From Bacillus pseudomycoides (lineage in GTDB: Bacteria > Bacillota > Bacilli > Bacillales > Bacillaceae_G), in the NCBI RefSeq assembly GCF_022811845.1, contig NZ_CP064268.1, positions 124,001 to 188,000 on the forward strand: a stretch of 64,000 nt of DNA. The letters run 5' to 3'. The notes beneath the pieces are model-generated. The model was not told where the DNA came from. It searched no databases and worked only from the letters and a program-made list of their open reading frames with translations. Below are positions 52,353-61,563 of the stretch, one piece after another. Positions within the stretch are counted from its first letter, which is position 1, and each line of letters starts with the position of its first letter. Both the position numbers and the translations under genes were made by a program.

Positions 52353-55313
52353 TTACTTCCGGAGTGGTCTTAATGATTCTAAAGTAGTTGATTGTTTGAA
52401 TTTAAATTTATACTCCCCAAGGAAGTTGATATGTTCCCACCCTAGCGGTGAAATATGATGTAACAATTCTTCTTGTATGAAACCCTTCTTTTTCTTATAT
52501 TCTATCGCTTTGGTTAAATATACCGTATTCCATATACTGATGGCATTAATAATAATATTTAATGCACTTGCCCTTTGGAGCTGATCCTGTAGCGCACGTT
52601 CACGTAGCTCTCCACGCTTACCAAAAAAAATAGATCTGGCCAGAGAATTCATAGCTTCACCTTTATTTAATCCTCGATGAATTTTCCGTCTTAATGTTTC
52701 ACTTGAGATGTAGTCTAAGATGAAAATTGTTTTTTCAATTCTTCCCATTTCGCGAAGTGCTGTAGCCAAACTATTTTGTCGAGCGTAAGAACCAAGTTTC
52801 CCCATAATGAGAGAAGCCGATACAGTGCCTTTTCGAATAGAATGAGCTAATCGTAATACATCATCGTAATTTTTTTGAATAACATTAGCATTGATCTGAC
52901 CACGCAATAATTTTTCTAGTTGTGGAAAATCACTAGATTTTCCTATCGTGTAAAGCTTTGAGTCAGCTAGATCTCGTAAACGTGGTGCAAAACGAAAACC
53001 GAGTAGATGAGCTAAACCAAAAACTTGGTCAGTATAACCAGCTGTATCTGTATAATGCTCTTCAATTGCTAAATCAGTCTCATGGTGAAGGAGTCCATCA
53101 ATGACGTGTACAGCATCTCTAGCGTTTGTATTAATAACCTTTGTATAAAAACTTGAAAATTGATCACTGACAAAACGATAAATTGTAGCACCTTTTCCAG
53201 TGCCGTAATGAGGATTAGCATCTGCATGGAGTGCAGAAACACCAATCTGCACTCGCATTCCATCTGATGAAGCGGTTGTTCCATCTCCCCAATAAGAGGA
53301 GAGAGATAATTTATGATGGAAATTAACAAGTACAGATTGCGCTTTACTCATTGCGTCTTCATATAATCTCCATTGTGTTGCATTTGCCATTTGCCTATAA
53401 GAGATGCCAGGCGTAGCTTCAGCCATTTTTGTCATCCCTATGTTTGTTCCTAGTGCCATAAGTGCAGCCATAAGAATAGTGGTTTCTTCCTCATTTGGCA
53501 CACGATTGGTTGAAGCATGAACAAACTGTTCATGGAAACCAGTCCACTGAGCTACTTCCATTAATAAGTCAGTAAGCTTCACACGCGGAAGTAGCTCATA
53601 AAGAGCTGAGCTAAATTCTTTTGCTTCTTGAGGTGTGTCTTTCTCTAATCGGCTTAAATGCAGTCTACCATTCTCTAAGCTTACCCCGCTCAATTCGCCT
53701 ATATGACTTGACACCCATTGTAATCGTTTTAATAGTGAATCTGTTCGTTCCTCTAAATATTCACTTGCAGATAAACTAACGGCTAACTCGGATGTTTCAG
53801 GATGAATCTCGTCCCATTCTTCTTTTGAAATAAGGTACTCATCAAAATCCCTATGCTGTCTACTACCAATAATGGATATATTTCCTGATCGAATAGAGTT
53901 TCGGAGTTCAGTTAAAACAGCCATTTCATAGTAATGTCTGTTAATGGTCCCATCTTCATCGTATACATGCTTTTGCCACCTATTTGATACGAAATCAAGC
54001 GGTGCACCTTCTGGTACTTTCCGTTTACCTGTTTCGTTCATTTCTCTAATAGTATGTATTGCACGTATTAACGGTTCCGTTGATTTAGTAGAATGAAACT
54101 CAAATGACTTTAACAGTGTTGGTGTATACTTTCTTAACGTGTAAAATTTTTTCTCTAATAAATCTAAATAGTCATAATCAATAGGGCGTGCTAATTGTTT
54201 TGCTTCTTCTACAGATTGAACTAACTTTTCCCAAGGCATTATCATTTCTAATACTATATAAGGATTCATTCCTTCATCCCGAGCTTTGATGAGCGCTTCT
54301 CCTAAGTCGGCAAAGTGAACCACTTTTTCATTAATCGATTTCCCGTTTTGTTTTTGTCGTTCTTCTTGAGCTTTCCTCCCCTTGGACAATAAAGACATAA
54401 TCTGACGATCATGTATCTCAAATGCTTGATCCGTCAGATCCTGAATTAATTCAAGGAGATAAACAACTAAAATAGCATGTTTTTTAGAATTATCAAATCT
54501 TCGAAAAGAGTGGGGCTCATACCTTGAACCAATTTTAGATAATTGTCGTAATCTATTTGGATGTAAGTCTCCTGTGTCGATTTGTAATTGTAAATTCCGG
54601 ATATATTCAAGTTTTTCAACTACTTTGAGAAAAGAATCAGGAGAATAAGAGCTTGGTATTTCACGTAACCATGCCAAATATGTTTTGGGACCGTCTTCCA
54701 TCCGAAGTAAGAGCCGATTCAATTTTTCGATATGTTCCATGGTTAGAGACGAACTAAGTAATCGAAATATCTTTTCTTCCGCACGCCGCCTAACTTCCCA
54801 TACCATCCGTTCTATTGTAGTCATAGCTGGTAAGATAATCTTTCTCTTTCTTAATTCTTCAATAGTTATTTGAATTAAATGTAGAGCATTTCCATTTTCT
54901 AATGCATATCGTAACAAAACTTTAGACACGACACGGTATTCACGAATAGTAAAATTCTGAAATCCGTATTCTTTTCTAATTTCTTCGAGATGCTCATGTT
55001 TAGTTTGCTCACGTTCGGCATATATACGTATTTCTTTTGCGCTAATTTGTAGCTGTTTAGCTATATAGTTTACAACACAATCAGGTATATGATGAACATC
55101 TGATAAAGTCCAATCCGGAAACCTAAGCATACAAAGTTGTAAAGCAAATCCTAACTTATTATGATCTCTACGATGGCGCTTAATAATTTCGATATCATAT
55201 GGGGACAAGGTGTAATAACTTCCTAATTCGTACTCACTAATTTGTTCTGAAATGGATACAAACTCTAAGCGTTGATCTAGTGTCAATAATTCTCTTGCAC
55301 GTTTTGAGGACAT
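52353..55313 (-). CDS. tnpA: Tn3-family transposase TnpA
   Basis: ATG 55313 with AAAGGAG upstream gives 986 residues, the normal length. The N-terminal DNA-binding part (SSKRARELLTLDQRLEFVSI) is followed by long helical domains and the catalytic RNase H-like fold near residues 690-900: first D in SYWGDGTTASSDGM, second D in EEHYTDTAGYTDQVFG, and E in HRGLNKGEAMN. It cuts the terminal repeats and drives replicative transposition. No break is visible, so it is likely active. Confidence 0.95.
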   Translation of the reverse strand: MSSKRARELLTLDQRLEFVSISEQISEYELGSYYTLSPYDIEIIKRHRRDHNKLGFALQLCMLRFPDWTLSDVHHIPDCVVNYIAKQLQISAKEIRIYAEREQTKHEHLEEIRKEYGFQNFTIREYRVVSKVLLRYALENGNALHLIQITIEELRKRKIILPAMTTIERMVWEVRRRAEEKIFRLLSSSLTMEHIEKLNRLLLRMEDGPKTYLAWLREIPSSYSPDSFLKVVEKLEYIRNLQLQIDTGDLHPNRLRQLSKIGSRYEPHSFRRFDNSKKHAILVVYLLELIQDLTDQAFEIHDRQIMSLLSKGRKAQEERQKQNGKSINEKVVHFADLGEALIKARDEGMNPYIVLEMIMPWEKLVQSVEEAKQLARPIDYDYLDLLEKKFYTLRKYTPTLLKSFEFHSTKSTEPLIRAIHTIREMNETGKRKVPEGAPLDFVSNRWQKHVYDEDGTINRHYYEMAVLTELRNSIRSGNISIIGSRQHRDFDEYLISKEEWDEIHPETSELAVSLSASEYLEERTDSLLKRLQWVSSHIGELSGVSLENGRLHLSRLEKDTPQEAKEFSSALYELLPRVKLTDLLMEVAQWTGFHEQFVHASTNRVPNEEETTILMAALMALGTNIGMTKMAEATPGISYRQMANATQWRLYEDAMSKAQSVLVNFHHKLSLSSYWGDGTTASSDGMRVQIGVSALHADANPHYGTGKGATIYRFVSDQFSSFYTKVINTNARDAVHVIDGLLHHETDLAIEEHYTDTAGYTDQVFGLAHLLGFRFAPRLRDLADSKLYTIGKSSDFPQLEKLLRGQINANVIQKNYDDVLRLAHSIRKGTVSASLIMGKLGSYARQNSLATALREMGRIEKTIFILDYISSETLRRKIHRGLNKGEAMNSLARSIFFGKRGELRERALQDQLQRASALNIIINAISIWNTVYLTKAIEYKKKKGFIQEELLHHISPLGWEHINFLGEYKFKFKQSTTLESLRPLRK

Positions 55314-55610
55314 ATTTTTCTCCTTTCTAAAATGCAAGAAAATACCTTGTCTAAAGCATGCTGTAGCTCAGTGGATGTTGGATTGAAGTATTTTCTTGTC
55401 ATGCTAACATCTTTGTAAACTATTAATTTAACTACTCATTTTCTCCATTAGATTATCAGTTGACTATAGTATCTTACGATACAGTGTCATACGAGAAATA
55501 CAATGAGAAGTTAGCTTAGCGACTTCAATTAAGCCTTTTGATTTTTAATGATATTCCTGAAAGAATTTTGTTATATTTTTGCAAGAAAATTGAAAGGTAT
55601 TTAAGCTAAG
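55314..55610. other. Region upstream of tnpA with candidate res site
   Basis: GCAAGAAAATAC (about 55334) and GTATTTTCTTG (about 55388) form a separated inverted repeat, and GTATCTTACGATACAGTGTCATACG at about 55470-55495 has the dyads expected of resolvase sites. A promoter-like segment at 55577-55620 is repeated at 58826-58866. Confidence 0.45.
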
Positions 55611-55799
55611 ATGTGCTTACTGATATTAGTTTTATTTTATAACAAGGGGTACTTAAGGTACTTTGTATTACAAAAAACATTTATACGCTCTCGAATTCTT
55701 GAACAAATTTGGGAGCTTGAATACGAGGAGATTAAGGTAGTAACTGTGTTAATGAATCATCTATATGAAGAGTTAGAGAAGCACAAGTTATTGGTCTGA
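55611..55799 (+). pseudogene. C-terminal relic of an OmpR-type response regulator
   Basis: The frame ends IRSRILEQIWELEYEEIKVV, then TVLMNHLYEELEKHKLLV and stops at 55799. This matches the winged-helix end of OmpR/PhoB regulators, but the receiver and first wing are missing. The next gene, the kinase, starts 21 bases later, so this was its partner. Confidence 0.6.
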
Positions 55800-55820
55800 G
55801 ACAACTGGGGGAAATACAAT

Positions 55821-56900
55821 ATGAAATTACGGAATCAATTGTTATTGATGAATTTATTAAGCGCCAGCATTATGGTAATTGCTATCTGGTATAGCGAAAT
55901 GAAAATGTTACTTAGACCAGAACAAACACAGCTATTTATAGGAATTATAACCCTAGCATTGGCGCTTTCAACGATGATTTACTGGTTATTAACACGCTCT
56001 ATTACGGAATCTATTCAAAATTTAATTGCATTAACAAAACAATTTAGCGATAGACAATTTGGAGCGATGTATAGAATTGGACGAGGACCACAAGAGTTTA
56101 AAGAATTAGCGGCAGCTTTTCAACAAATGGCTAAAAAATTAAAAGAAGGGTTTACTAAATTAGAAGAAGGAGAAAAAGCACGTACAGAGCTCATTGCGAA
56201 TATTTCACATGACTTACGAACACCTATGGCTAGCATACAATTGATGATTGAAGCATTACAAGATGATGTAATTGCAAATCCCGAAATGAAAACACAGCAC
56301 TTAACGACAATCCATAAAGAAATACAACGATTAAGTGGATTAATTAATGACTTATTTGATCTTTCTAAGTTAGAACTTGGACAAGAAGATTTTTATCCAA
56401 GTTTCACACATATGGATCGTATTCTATTAGAAGTACTAGGTTCACATTCTATTTTATTAGAAGAAAAACAGATCCATTTGCAATTACAAGTTTCTGATAC
56501 ATTGCCGAAGCTCTGGATTATGCCTTGTAAGATAGCACGGGTTATCAGTAATTTGTTACATAATGCAATTCGATATTCTCCAGTGTCTGGAACGATTGAG
56601 TTAATTGTAGAGGAAAATAAACAGAAGCATCACGTTCAATTCATTGTACGTGATGAAGGAGAAGGCATTGCTTATAGTGATCAACTGCGCATATTTGAAC
56701 GCTTTTTTAGAACAGATCCATCAAGAAGCTCACAATCTGGGGGATCTGGACTTGGATTAGCCATTGCACAATCATTAATTGAAATGCACAAAGGCGAAAT
56801 TGGTGTGCGAGATCGTTCAGATGGTAAACAAGGGAGTGAGTTTTGGTTTACTCTTCCTGTTACATCAGAAAAAAATAAGGTGATTGAAAGACTTTTGTAA
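55821..56900 (+). CDS. Membrane sensor histidine kinase (orphan)
   Basis: ATG 55821 has GGGGG upstream. The 359-residue protein has two membrane helices (about 8-24 and 38-57), a HAMP-like linker, the phosphorylated H130 in ANISHDLRTPMASI, and an ATPase domain with the N box NLLHNAIRYS, G1 DEGEGI, and G2 GSGLGLAIAQSL. It looks functional but its response regulator is reduced to a relic. It is 146 bases upstream of the first toxin gene and may have controlled the toxins. Confidence 0.9.
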   Translation: MKLRNQLLLMNLLSASIMVIAIWYSEMKMLLRPEQTQLFIGIITLALALSTMIYWLLTRSITESIQNLIALTKQFSDRQFGAMYRIGRGPQEFKELAAAFQQMAKKLKEGFTKLEEGEKARTELIANISHDLRTPMASIQLMIEALQDDVIANPEMKTQHLTTIHKEIQRLSGLINDLFDLSKLELGQEDFYPSFTHMDRILLEVLGSHSILLEEKQIHLQLQVSDTLPKLWIMPCKIARVISNLLHNAIRYSPVSGTIELIVEENKQKHHVQFIVRDEGEGIAYSDQLRIFERFFRTDPSRSSQSGGSGLGLAIAQSLIEMHKGEIGVRDRSDGKQGSEFWFTLPVTSEKNKVIERLL

Positions 56901-57046
56901 CATTTACGAAAGGAAAGTGAAATATTTTAATATTAATATACAAATATGTAATTTTGATCCGTATAAAAAAGTATAAGCAATGTACGGTATAATTTTATGT
57001 TTTATAGGTTCATAAAAATAATGAAAGAAAGAAAGGAAGAAATCAC

Positions 57047-58330
57047 ATGATTAATAAGAAAAAAGTGATTCCTACAGCATTAGCATTTGCTGTTTTAGCA
57101 AGTCCCATTTTCTCTTTAAAAGCAGAAGCAAGTACAGTATCTTCAGCTTCTAGTGCAATCACTTCTGTTGAAAAAGAAAATCCATCATTAAACCTTAAAG
57201 ATGGACAGGTATCTGAAGAAAATTCTAATGTAAACCAAGAGTTTAATGCAGATTATATTAATAATCATATTATTAGAGCGAATTTTCCATCTGTTACACC
57301 ACCTCATATCAAAGAAGCAAAACCTCTTCAATATTTATATTTAGATTATAATTATACAAATGGTAATAAAATTATTGGGGATTGGAGAAACAAAGAACTA
57401 AAACATATGGATCCGCCACCTAGATTTTATTATGACTTACAATCTATGGGATATAGCCAATCCCAAATCGAAGAATATTTTGGAAGCACTTATGGAGAGT
57501 CCTTTGTAAAAGGACTTGTTCTGGAAGCGTTGGAAAACTTCTTCCATACACGTTATGCGCAAAATCCAAATGATCCTGATGTGCAAAAGATATTGCAATC
57601 TAAATATTACGAAAAAAGCGAAGCTGAAGATTCATCGTGGTTACCAGAATTTTTTGAAGGACCAGGCGGCTTAAAAAGAGCTATTCTAGAGGAATTCGGA
57701 AAGAAAAGTTTAGATGAACTTGGAATCCAAGTAATTTGGGGCGACAATAATTGGGGTGCTGAAAAGGCCGTAACAATTGGTTATTCAGCGAAAACACCAT
57801 TTAACCCACTAAAAGATGCTGTATTAACTGAAAAGAAATATCTGAAGAAAGTTCCTGGTGGATCCGCATCCATTCCAGCTAAAAATACAGGATACGAGGT
57901 AACATTTGATATCAAAACAGGCATGACAAATGAACAATCACAATCATTTGCTCACACGGTAGGTGTAAATGCTGGTTTTGGTATTGAAGATGTTTTCGAA
58001 ATTGGAGCAAGCTATGAGTTCCAAAGTACATTTGGTACAAGTATCTCATTAAGTGAAGAACAAACGGTATCCCGTAAATTTAGTCTTACGAACGAATCAG
58101 ATAGAACGATTACAGCCGCATTATATCAAGTTACTGCTGAATATACATTAAAACCAGGTTCAGTAGCTGCTGGAATTGTAAATAAAACAGTAAAATCACC
58201 TTTCGCACAGTTCTGGCAAGGCGGCCATTATTGGGATACATCTACTAAAGTAAACGTATCATCTACTTCGACAGGTGCAATTAAAACAGATGATTTAAAA
58301 CTAGTTCGTTCAGATGTGTTAGAAAAATAA
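57047..58330 (+). CDS. Aerolysin-type ETX/MTX2 pore-forming toxin 1
   Basis: ATG 57047 follows AAAGGAAG. The 427-residue protein has a signal peptide (KKVIPTALAFAVLASPIFSL, cleaved near AEAS at 28). A helical/mixed N-terminal domain of about 210 residues follows, then a C-terminal ETX/MTX2 beta domain with the typical Ser/Thr-rich amphipathic stretch (TNEQSQSFAHTVGVNAGFGI, then FQSTFGTSISLSEEQTVSRK). It would bind a target membrane, oligomerise and insert a beta-barrel. The long N-terminal domain differs from toxin 2 and may set the host specificity. Exact subfamily not assigned. Confidence 0.8.
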   Translation: MINKKKVIPTALAFAVLASPIFSLKAEASTVSSASSAITSVEKENPSLNLKDGQVSEENSNVNQEFNADYINNHIIRANFPSVTPPHIKEAKPLQYLYLDYNYTNGNKIIGDWRNKELKHMDPPPRFYYDLQSMGYSQSQIEEYFGSTYGESFVKGLVLEALENFFHTRYAQNPNDPDVQKILQSKYYEKSEAEDSSWLPEFFEGPGGLKRAILEEFGKKSLDELGIQVIWGDNNWGAEKAVTIGYSAKTPFNPLKDAVLTEKKYLKKVPGGSASIPAKNTGYEVTFDIKTGMTNEQSQSFAHTVGVNAGFGIEDVFEIGASYEFQSTFGTSISLSEEQTVSRKFSLTNESDRTITAALYQVTAEYTLKPGSVAAGIVNKTVKSPFAQFWQGGHYWDTSTKVNVSSTSTGAIKTDDLKLVRSDVLEK

Positions 58331-58373
58331 GTTTGAACGAAAAAACTCCTTATTTTCTAAATCACGCTGTAAA

Positions 58374-58407
58374 AAGGACATAGAATCCATATTCTATGTC
58401 CTTTTTC
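58374..58407 (+). terminator. Terminator of toxin gene 1
   Basis: AAAAGGACATAGAAT pairs with ATTCTATGTCCTTTTT around TCCAT. Confidence 0.9.
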
Positions 58408-59283
58408 GTGTAATTCATAAAATTGTAGGTTCCTATATGATTCGTAATTTATTACCTCTTACCTATATAAATCCATTTTAATTTTTGGGTATAGAAGTTG
58501 CTGTTATGCAGAACAAAACATAACCTGTACTCACATTCTTCCTTTGTTTTTGGATGGTAAGATATTTTACTCTATTTTTTTCATAAAGATTAAGTAAGTG
58601 TTTGATAAATGCAATTGTCGGTGCTAACCAATACGAAGGGTACGAGGTTTTACTTAATCTTTGCTTGATGGGCATGGGGTGGGCCCATATTGAAGGTGTT
58701 TCGCAATTTTGTAGTTATTCATAGGTATTTAATTCAGTTTTTTCGTTTTATGGAAGAATGCATTTCTTAAATTGATAGCGATGTGGTGTTACTCTTTTAT
58801 TATATTTTGCAAGACTTTTGTAATACTTATGCAAGGGTCTTGAAAGATATATAAACTAATATGAACTTATCAACATGATTATAAGAAATATGAAAGGAGA
58901 CTGAAAACGATTACGGTGTTTTAATAATGTAAGGCCCTTACATTCTATAAAGGTAAGAGGAATAGGGATAGAAAAAGTTTTTATTTCTTTTGCATTTGTA
59001 TTTTAAGTTTGCAAAATCGTATTTCAGTATGTACATTTTAATATTCTAAATTAAGTAGAACAGAGCTTGTGAACTCAATGGACGGAAATTTCCAAAAAAT
59101 TTGAAGGGATTATTCGCAGTATTTGTGTAAAATACAATCTCTTAGTCCGAGTAGGATACTGTGCTGTAATGGGTGCTGAATCCCTTAAGTAAAATTTACC
59201 TATTTTATAGAATAATAGTAATTCAATTGTTATACATACAAAATAACTTAGAATTTTATAATCTCAAAAGAGGAGCTAGTAAT
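58408..59283. other. Long region between the toxin genes
   Basis: No intact gene. TTGATGGGCATG at about 58660-58672 resembles an IS231 end. A dispersed repeat (58765-58795) and the 40-bp promoter-like segment shared with 55577-55620 (58826-58866) follow. GAGGAG at 59270 is the ribosome-binding site of toxin 2. The rest is AT-rich. Confidence 0.55.
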
Positions 59284-60264
59284 ATGTCAAAAAACAATAA
59301 GAAGACTAAACAAATTTTATCACTTGCTATGATTGGAGCTATTGGTACTTCATTTGCATTCGCATCCCCAAATTCAGCAAGTGCAGCTCAAATTAGCCCG
59401 ATTCAAAATGTTACAGCAGGACAAGTAAATCCTTATATTGAAAATTGGGATGAGCCGTTCAAAAAGATGTTTAGCTGGCTTCACCAGGATCACCAATATT
59501 ATACGAATCCTACGTTTAAGCTTGATAAGGTTCTCGGATCATCAGTAGAAGAAGATGGTAATCCTGTTATTAAAAATTCACAAACTCTGTTTGTGGGTAA
59601 GTCAACTTTCAAGAATACTACAGATCAGGATCAGACCTTCACTACAAATGAATTCTCAAAGACAATTGAGCAATCTGTTTCTAGTTCCACTACACATGGA
59701 TTTAACTTAGGAGTATCTACTAGTGTATCGTTTGGTATTCCGACTATCGGAGAGGCAAGTGTTGAACTATCTACTGAATATAATTTCTCAAATACAAATG
59801 AAACTACAAAGTCCGAAAGTTATACTTATACCGCTAGCCCGCAAAATATCGTAGTTCCTGCTCATTCAGCTGTAGAAGTTATGGTAACTTTAAATACTAA
59901 TAAAATCAGCGGAAATGTAAAGCTTTTATCTAAATTTGAGGCAGGCTATACGTATCATGATGGTCTTGGAAAAGTATCGCACAGTTTGGGTTCCTTAGTA
60001 AATGATGTTTGGCAAAAAGATAAAAGTATTTTTGAAATTGCAAAATTTAATAGTGATGATGGAACGGTATCTTTAATAGGACGTGGTAAATACGAAGCTC
60101 AATATGGAACAGAATTCTCTGTAACTGTAAAACCTGTTGCAGCGGGACCTAGAGCACTTGCTGTTACATCTAGCGACACGGATGTATCTACTAACGAAGA
60201 TTACACTCCTATTAACGAAGGTTACACTTATACAGTTAAACCAGAAGTTAAAAAAGAACAATAA
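59284..60264 (+). CDS. ETX/MTX2-type pore-forming toxin 2
   Basis: ATG 59284 has GAGGAG upstream and is preferred to 59173. The 326-residue protein has a signal peptide (KKTKQILSLAMIGAIGTSFA, cleaved near ASA at 35). The ETX/MTX2 beta domain has FSKTIEQSVSSSTTHGFNLG then STSVSFGIPTIGEASVELST and NETTKSESYTYTAS, the Ser/Thr-rich barrel-forming part. It lacks the long N-terminal domain of toxin 1. Known relatives include Mtx2/Mtx3 and epsilon-toxin. The tail (SSDTDVSTNEDYTPINEGYT) is unusual and could be a processing region. Confidence 0.85.
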   Translation: MSKNNKKTKQILSLAMIGAIGTSFAFASPNSASAAQISPIQNVTAGQVNPYIENWDEPFKKMFSWLHQDHQYYTNPTFKLDKVLGSSVEEDGNPVIKNSQTLFVGKSTFKNTTDQDQTFTTNEFSKTIEQSVSSSTTHGFNLGVSTSVSFGIPTIGEASVELSTEYNFSNTNETTKSESYTYTASPQNIVVPAHSAVEVMVTLNTNKISGNVKLLSKFEAGYTYHDGLGKVSHSLGSLVNDVWQKDKSIFEIAKFNSDDGTVSLIGRGKYEAQYGTEFSVTVKPVAAGPRALAVTSSDTDVSTNEDYTPINEGYTYTVKPEVKKEQ

Positions 60265-60270
60265 ATTAAC

Positions 60271-60300
60271 CAAAGCCGGATCTTATGATTCGGCTTTCTA
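60271..60300 (+). terminator. Terminator of toxin gene 2
   Basis: CCAAAGCCG pairs with CGGCTTTC around a 10-base loop, then T. Confidence 0.85.
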
Positions 60301-60421
60301 TCTATTTATGCTAAGGGATTCTCCAAACTCAGATTGATGATGTCGCTTAGAATAAGTAAAATCAAAGTTTTGTACACCGAGGATTATGGAATGAACGAAT
60401 TTAATATTTTTCAGCACTAAC

Positions 60422-60472
60422 CATCCCAATAGAGTAAACCCTATTGGGATGTTTCTTTGAGTCTGGTATAAT
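60422..60472 (+). promoter_or_regulatory. Resolvase promoter with overlapping inverted repeat
   Basis: CATCCCAATAG/CTATTGGGATG (60422-60432, 60441-60451) is a perfect 11-bp dyad. TTGGGA (60444-60449) and TATAAT (60467-60472) are 17 bases apart and fit a sigma-A promoter. The dyad overlaps the -35 box, so resolvase or another protein may repress here. Confidence 0.65.
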
Positions 60473-60522
60473 GGTACTTTAGAGTGTCCCATATGACTTG
60501 TTTCAAAATAGGAGAGTAGAAT

Positions 60523-61095
60523 ATGAGAAAAATAGGGTATGTACGCGTAAGTTCTGTTGATCAGAACCCTAAGAGACAATTAAAACAAATGAAGGAAATT
60601 GGAATAGACATTATATATGAAGAAAAAGTGTCAGGTGCTACACAAGACAGGCCTGAACTTCAAAATATGTTAAATGACCTGGGAGTAGGCGATACAATTT
60701 ATGTGACTGACCTAACCCGGATTACTCGTAGTACGAGAGATCTATTTGAACTAGTTGATTACATAAAAACTAAAAAGGCAAACTTAAAATCATTAAAAGA
60801 TACTTGGTTGGATTTATCTGAAGAAAATCCATATAGTCATTTCTTGATGACCGTAATGGGGGGAGTAAACCAATTAGAACGTGACTTAATTCGAATGCGT
60901 CAACGTGAGGGGATTGACCTTGCAAAAAAAGAAGGAAAATATCAAGGGCGAGTTAAAAAGTATCATGAAAAGCATGCTGGAATGGATTATGCACTTAAGC
61001 TGTATGAAGAAGGGAATATGACAGTGAAACAAATTTGCGAAATTACCAATGTTTCTAGATCAGCTTTATATAGGAAACTACAAGACAAAGTATAA
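60523..61095 (+). CDS. tnpR: Serine resolvase of the Tn3-family transposon
   Basis: The 190-residue enzyme starts MRKIGYVRVSSVDQNPKRQL with catalytic S10 and R8, and has R66 and R69 in DLTRITRSTRDLFE, the E-helix and a C-terminal HTH (MTVKQICEITNVSRSALYRK). It resolves cointegrates made by TnpA. Unusually it is 5.2 kb from tnpA at the opposite end of the element. ATG 60523 has AGGAGAG upstream. Confidence 0.93.
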   Translation: MRKIGYVRVSSVDQNPKRQLKQMKEIGIDIIYEEKVSGATQDRPELQNMLNDLGVGDTIYVTDLTRITRSTRDLFELVDYIKTKKANLKSLKDTWLDLSEENPYSHFLMTVMGGVNQLERDLIRMRQREGIDLAKKEGKYQGRVKKYHEKHAGMDYALKLYEEGNMTVKQICEITNVSRSALYRKLQDKV

Positions 61096-61103
61096 TAATA
61101 AGT

Positions 61104-61141
61104 ACCCGCCACAATTGGAAAAATTTTCAGATGTGGCGGGT
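61104..61141 (+). terminator. Terminator of tnpR
   Basis: ACCCGCCACA pairs with TGTGGCGGGT around a loop of 18 bases. Confidence 0.85.
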
Positions 61142-61274
61142 CATTCTTTGAATCGTTGCCGTACCCCTATTTCGCTACAAATATCGTGTATTATCGAAAA
61201 CTAATTTGCAACACTTATTTAGGGCAACTTATTTAATGAGTTTTACGCTTAGCGAAGAAAAATCTGGTTTTCAT

Positions 61275-61327
61275 CTTCCAAAAAATGTCTTAGCGTGGGT
61301 TTTATGTCATTTGGTTGGCGGGACCCC
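61275..61327 (-). repeat. Right terminal inverted repeat of the Tn3-family transposon
   Basis: Reverse complement begins GGGGTCCCGCCAACCAAATG and matches the left end. It is followed by the target duplication TTAAA (61328-61332). Confidence 0.92.
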
Positions 61328-61507
61328 TTAAATAGGTTTTGCTTTTCCATACTGATCACGTCCTTTTTTAGAGTACTAGTATCAGTATGTCTAAATTTCA
61401 GAGATTAGTTACATAAGTCTTATAGTTTTTGCACCAGAACCCAAAATTTCGTTCTGGGGGCGCTATAAAATTTTAAGTTGCTGGAGATGATGGTGACCCC
61501 TATAAAG

Positions 61508-61562
61508 CAAAAAGGAGTATCACATAGTCAAAAATTCGACTTATGGGACAGCTCCTTTTTGT
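61508..61562 (-). terminator. Terminator of the esterase-like gene
   Basis: AAAAAGGAGCTGTCCC on the minus strand pairs with a GATACTCCTTTTT stretch. The pairing is imperfect but T-rich at its end. Confidence 0.6.
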
Positions 61563-61563
61563 T

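Larger units (their letters stand above)
52254..61327. mobile_element. Complete Tn3-family transposon carrying two ETX/MTX2-type toxins
   Basis: Ends: GGGGTACCGCCAACAAAATG at 52254 and, reversed, GGGGTCCCGCCAACCAAATG from 61327, extended inwards by the shared ACATAAAACCCACGCTAA (about 50 bp in all). TTAAA is duplicated at 52249-52253 and 61328-61332, the 5-bp target duplication of this family. It contains tnpA (52353-55313), a relic response regulator and a histidine kinase, two toxin genes, and a serine resolvase (60523-61095). Confidence 0.95.
51504..61441 (-). mobile_element. IS6-family element (type B) interrupted by the Tn3-family transposon
   Basis: Left part 51504-52253 and right part 61328-61441 together form 859 bp plus the duplicated TTAAA, with type B ends GGTTCTGGTGCAAAAA (51504) and TTTTTGCACCAGAACC (ending 61441). 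The 9074-bp transposon sits between. Confidence 0.93.

Noticed and set aside
58478..58675. A 65-residue minus-strand frame between the toxins
   Set aside because: No ribosome-binding site and no recognisable domain; it overlaps an IS231-like end.
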